5,925 nt of DNA from Spirochaetaceae bacterium (lineage in GTDB: Bacteria > Spirochaetota > Spirochaetia > Treponematales > Treponemataceae). Positions 4,917-5,925 of the stretch are shown here, piece after piece. The stretch is taken from assembly GCA_017646305.1 (NCBI GenBank), contig JAGCMR010000026.1, forward strand, positions 1 through 5,925. The letters run 5' to 3'. The notes under the pieces are model-generated. The model ran no database searches, was not told the origin of the DNA, and saw only the letters and a list, made by a program, of their open reading frames with translations. Within the stretch, counting starts at the first letter, position 1. Each line of letters begins with the position of its first letter. The translations under genes were made by a program, and so were the position numbers.

Positions 4917-5925
4917 TTATAGGGTTGCAGCTTTTTGTACCATAAAATCAACAATTTCTTTGCCGGCATTACCTTGGTACATCCAAGCGGACTCTTTAGC
5001 TTCCTTGCGGGCTGCAGCTAGTTGGGGATTATCTTTTACAGATTCAATCACCTGCCGAATCCTACCAAAATCAGATTCTTCCAAGGCAATTCCCATTTTC
5101 TCAAGCATCTTAAACTGCCACAAGTCCTTACCCTGGTTGATGTCATAGGCATCATAGGCTCGTAAATCAATCTGTCCAACAGAGTACATCACAGGCTTAT
5201 CGCACAGGAAGGTATAGTCAAAGATAATGCCAGAAAAATCAGAAATCATAATATCAGATTTCTTCATGGCATAAATATTATCCCGCTCATAATCCCACTC
5301 CACATTGGCTTTATCCTTGTACCGTGATTCCAGCCGAGTCAAAAGTTCTGATTCAGACTTCTTGGACTGGGGATGGGGACGGATAATGATACGCCAACCA
5401 GTGTCCACCAAGGGATCCAAAAGCTTTTCCCCATAGCGGGAAAGTAAAGCAGCTGTTCCCCAAGAAGGAGACACCAAAACTGTAAAAGGATGATTTTCCT
5501 CTGATGATACAGCAGCGATTTTTTCTTGCAATATATCAAGATAGGGACAACCTACGGAAACGAGCTCCTTAGCTGGAAGCCCCCGCTGTTCTTCCAATGT
5601 ACGAATATCTGCTGCCTGATAATCCCCCGTCAGCAACACTGAATCAAAATAGTCTACACCAAAAAGACGATACAAGGTAGCATCACCTGTGGCATGAACT
5701 ACATGGGCATAATGCTTAACTCGCTTACTCCGCTTAAGCTGATACACATTCAGGCCTGGGGTGGTCATAAGCACCACGCCAGCAGAAAGCATGTTCAACC
5801 GAACAAAGGCCTTGTTTCCCTCTCCAATGAACTCAGGTTTTACAAACTGGTACCCCTGTTCAAAAACAGGATCCTTTTCTGCAGAAGTGTAATAGGTAAG
5901 CTCTAATTGCCGCTTCTCAAACTCA
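4917..5925 (-). CDS. CDP-glycerol glycerophosphotransferase family protein (TagB/TagF-like), 5' end outside window
   Basis: The reading frame is open to the right edge, so only the last 335 residues are visible. A TTG codon at 5798 is internal, not the start: upstream codons encode plausible protein, for example TYYTSAEKDPVFEQGYQF. The fragment has the features of the Glyphos_transf family. MTTPGLNVYQLKRS is followed by VKHYAHVVHA, and then by VGCPYLD and VLVSPSWG. Next come IIIRPHPQSKKSE (RPHP at fragment residues 182-185), SDIMISDFSGIIFDYTFLCDKPVMY (SDFSG at 228-232), and a C-terminal WMYQGNAGKE. Family members transfer glycerol- or ribitol-phosphate from a CDP donor to a glycan or teichoic-acid-like polymer at the inner membrane face. 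Lacking the N-terminus, I cannot say whether a glycosyltransferase or nucleotidyltransferase domain is fused there. It has its own terminator and is not in the ABC operon. Confidence 0.88.
   Translation of the reverse strand, partial: EFEKRQLELTYYTSAEKDPVFEQGYQFVKPEFIGEGNKAFVRLNMLSAGVVLMTTPGLNVYQLKRSKRVKHYAHVVHATGDATLYRLFGVDYFDSVLLTGDYQAADIRTLEEQRGLPAKELVSVGCPYLDILQEKIAAVSSEENHPFTVLVSPSWGTAALLSRYGEKLLDPLVDTGWRIIIRPHPQSKKSESELLTRLESRYKDKANVEWDYERDNIYAMKKSDIMISDFSGIIFDYTFLCDKPVMYSVGQIDLRAYDAYDINQGKDLWQFKMLEKMGIALEESDFGRIRQVIESVKDNPQLAAARKEAKESAWMYQGNAGKEIVDFMVQKAATL

Noticed and set aside
4900..5148. Plus-strand frame of 82 codons, and another at 5694-5906
   Set aside because: Both are antisense shadows of the TagF-like gene. 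The first begins near its terminator and resembles no protein family I know.
5796..5798. TTG as the start codon of the TagF-like protein
   Set aside because: The same frame continues without a stop to the window edge with convincing protein sequence, so the gene is cut by the window and this TTG is internal.

Overview
The window carries five protein-coding genes, all on the minus strand, so transcription runs from the right end to the left. The protein set suggests an anaerobic, host- or gut-associated bacterium of moderately low GC. A treponeme-like spirochaete is my first guess and a clostridial Firmicute my second. The hints are a short lipoprotein signal, T-rich intrinsic terminators, and a head-group cytidylyltransferase beside a TagF-like enzyme. 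No marker gene settles the taxonomy.

Layout from right to left. (1) 5925-4917: the C-terminal 335 residues of a CDP-glycerol/CDP-ribitol phosphotransferase-like enzyme (TagB/TagF family), whose 5' end lies outside the window. (2) 4916-4746: a 171-bp spacer with a strong intrinsic terminator for that gene (4890-4838). It is followed by a new promoter with an extended -10 (TGnTATAAT), which overlaps a perfect 10-bp inverted repeat (4765-4793) placed like an operator. (3) 4745-477: a tight four-gene operon of ABC ATPase, fused double-domain permease, winged-helix/nucleotidyltransferase fusion (LicC-like CTP:phosphocholine cytidylyltransferase family) and substrate-binding lipoprotein. ATPase and permease overlap by 11 bp, and the next two junctions are 15 and 14 bp, each with a good Shine-Dalgarno. 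A canonical terminator (454-423) closes the operon. (4) 1-422: no gene. This stretch is full of structured repeats: a 14-bp perfect inverted repeat with nested arms, two tandem 84-bp units each able to fold into three hairpins, and three copies of an end module finishing in GCTATACTG, one of them inverted.

How the genes may work together (inference). The importer belongs to the Fe3+/thiamine/2-aminoethylphosphonate cluster of ABC systems, and the binding protein resembles the aminophosphonate branch more than the iron branch. An embedded cytidylyltransferase suggests that the imported solute, or its phosphorylated form, is activated to a CDP conjugate. Likely solutes are 2-aminoethylphosphonate, phosphocholine or a similar amino-alcohol phosphate, used to decorate surface glycans or lipids. 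The wHTH domain on the cytidylyltransferase and the palindrome over the operon's -10 together suggest a testable autoregulatory loop. The glycerophosphotransferase next door is a separate transcription unit but fits a surface-polymer theme.
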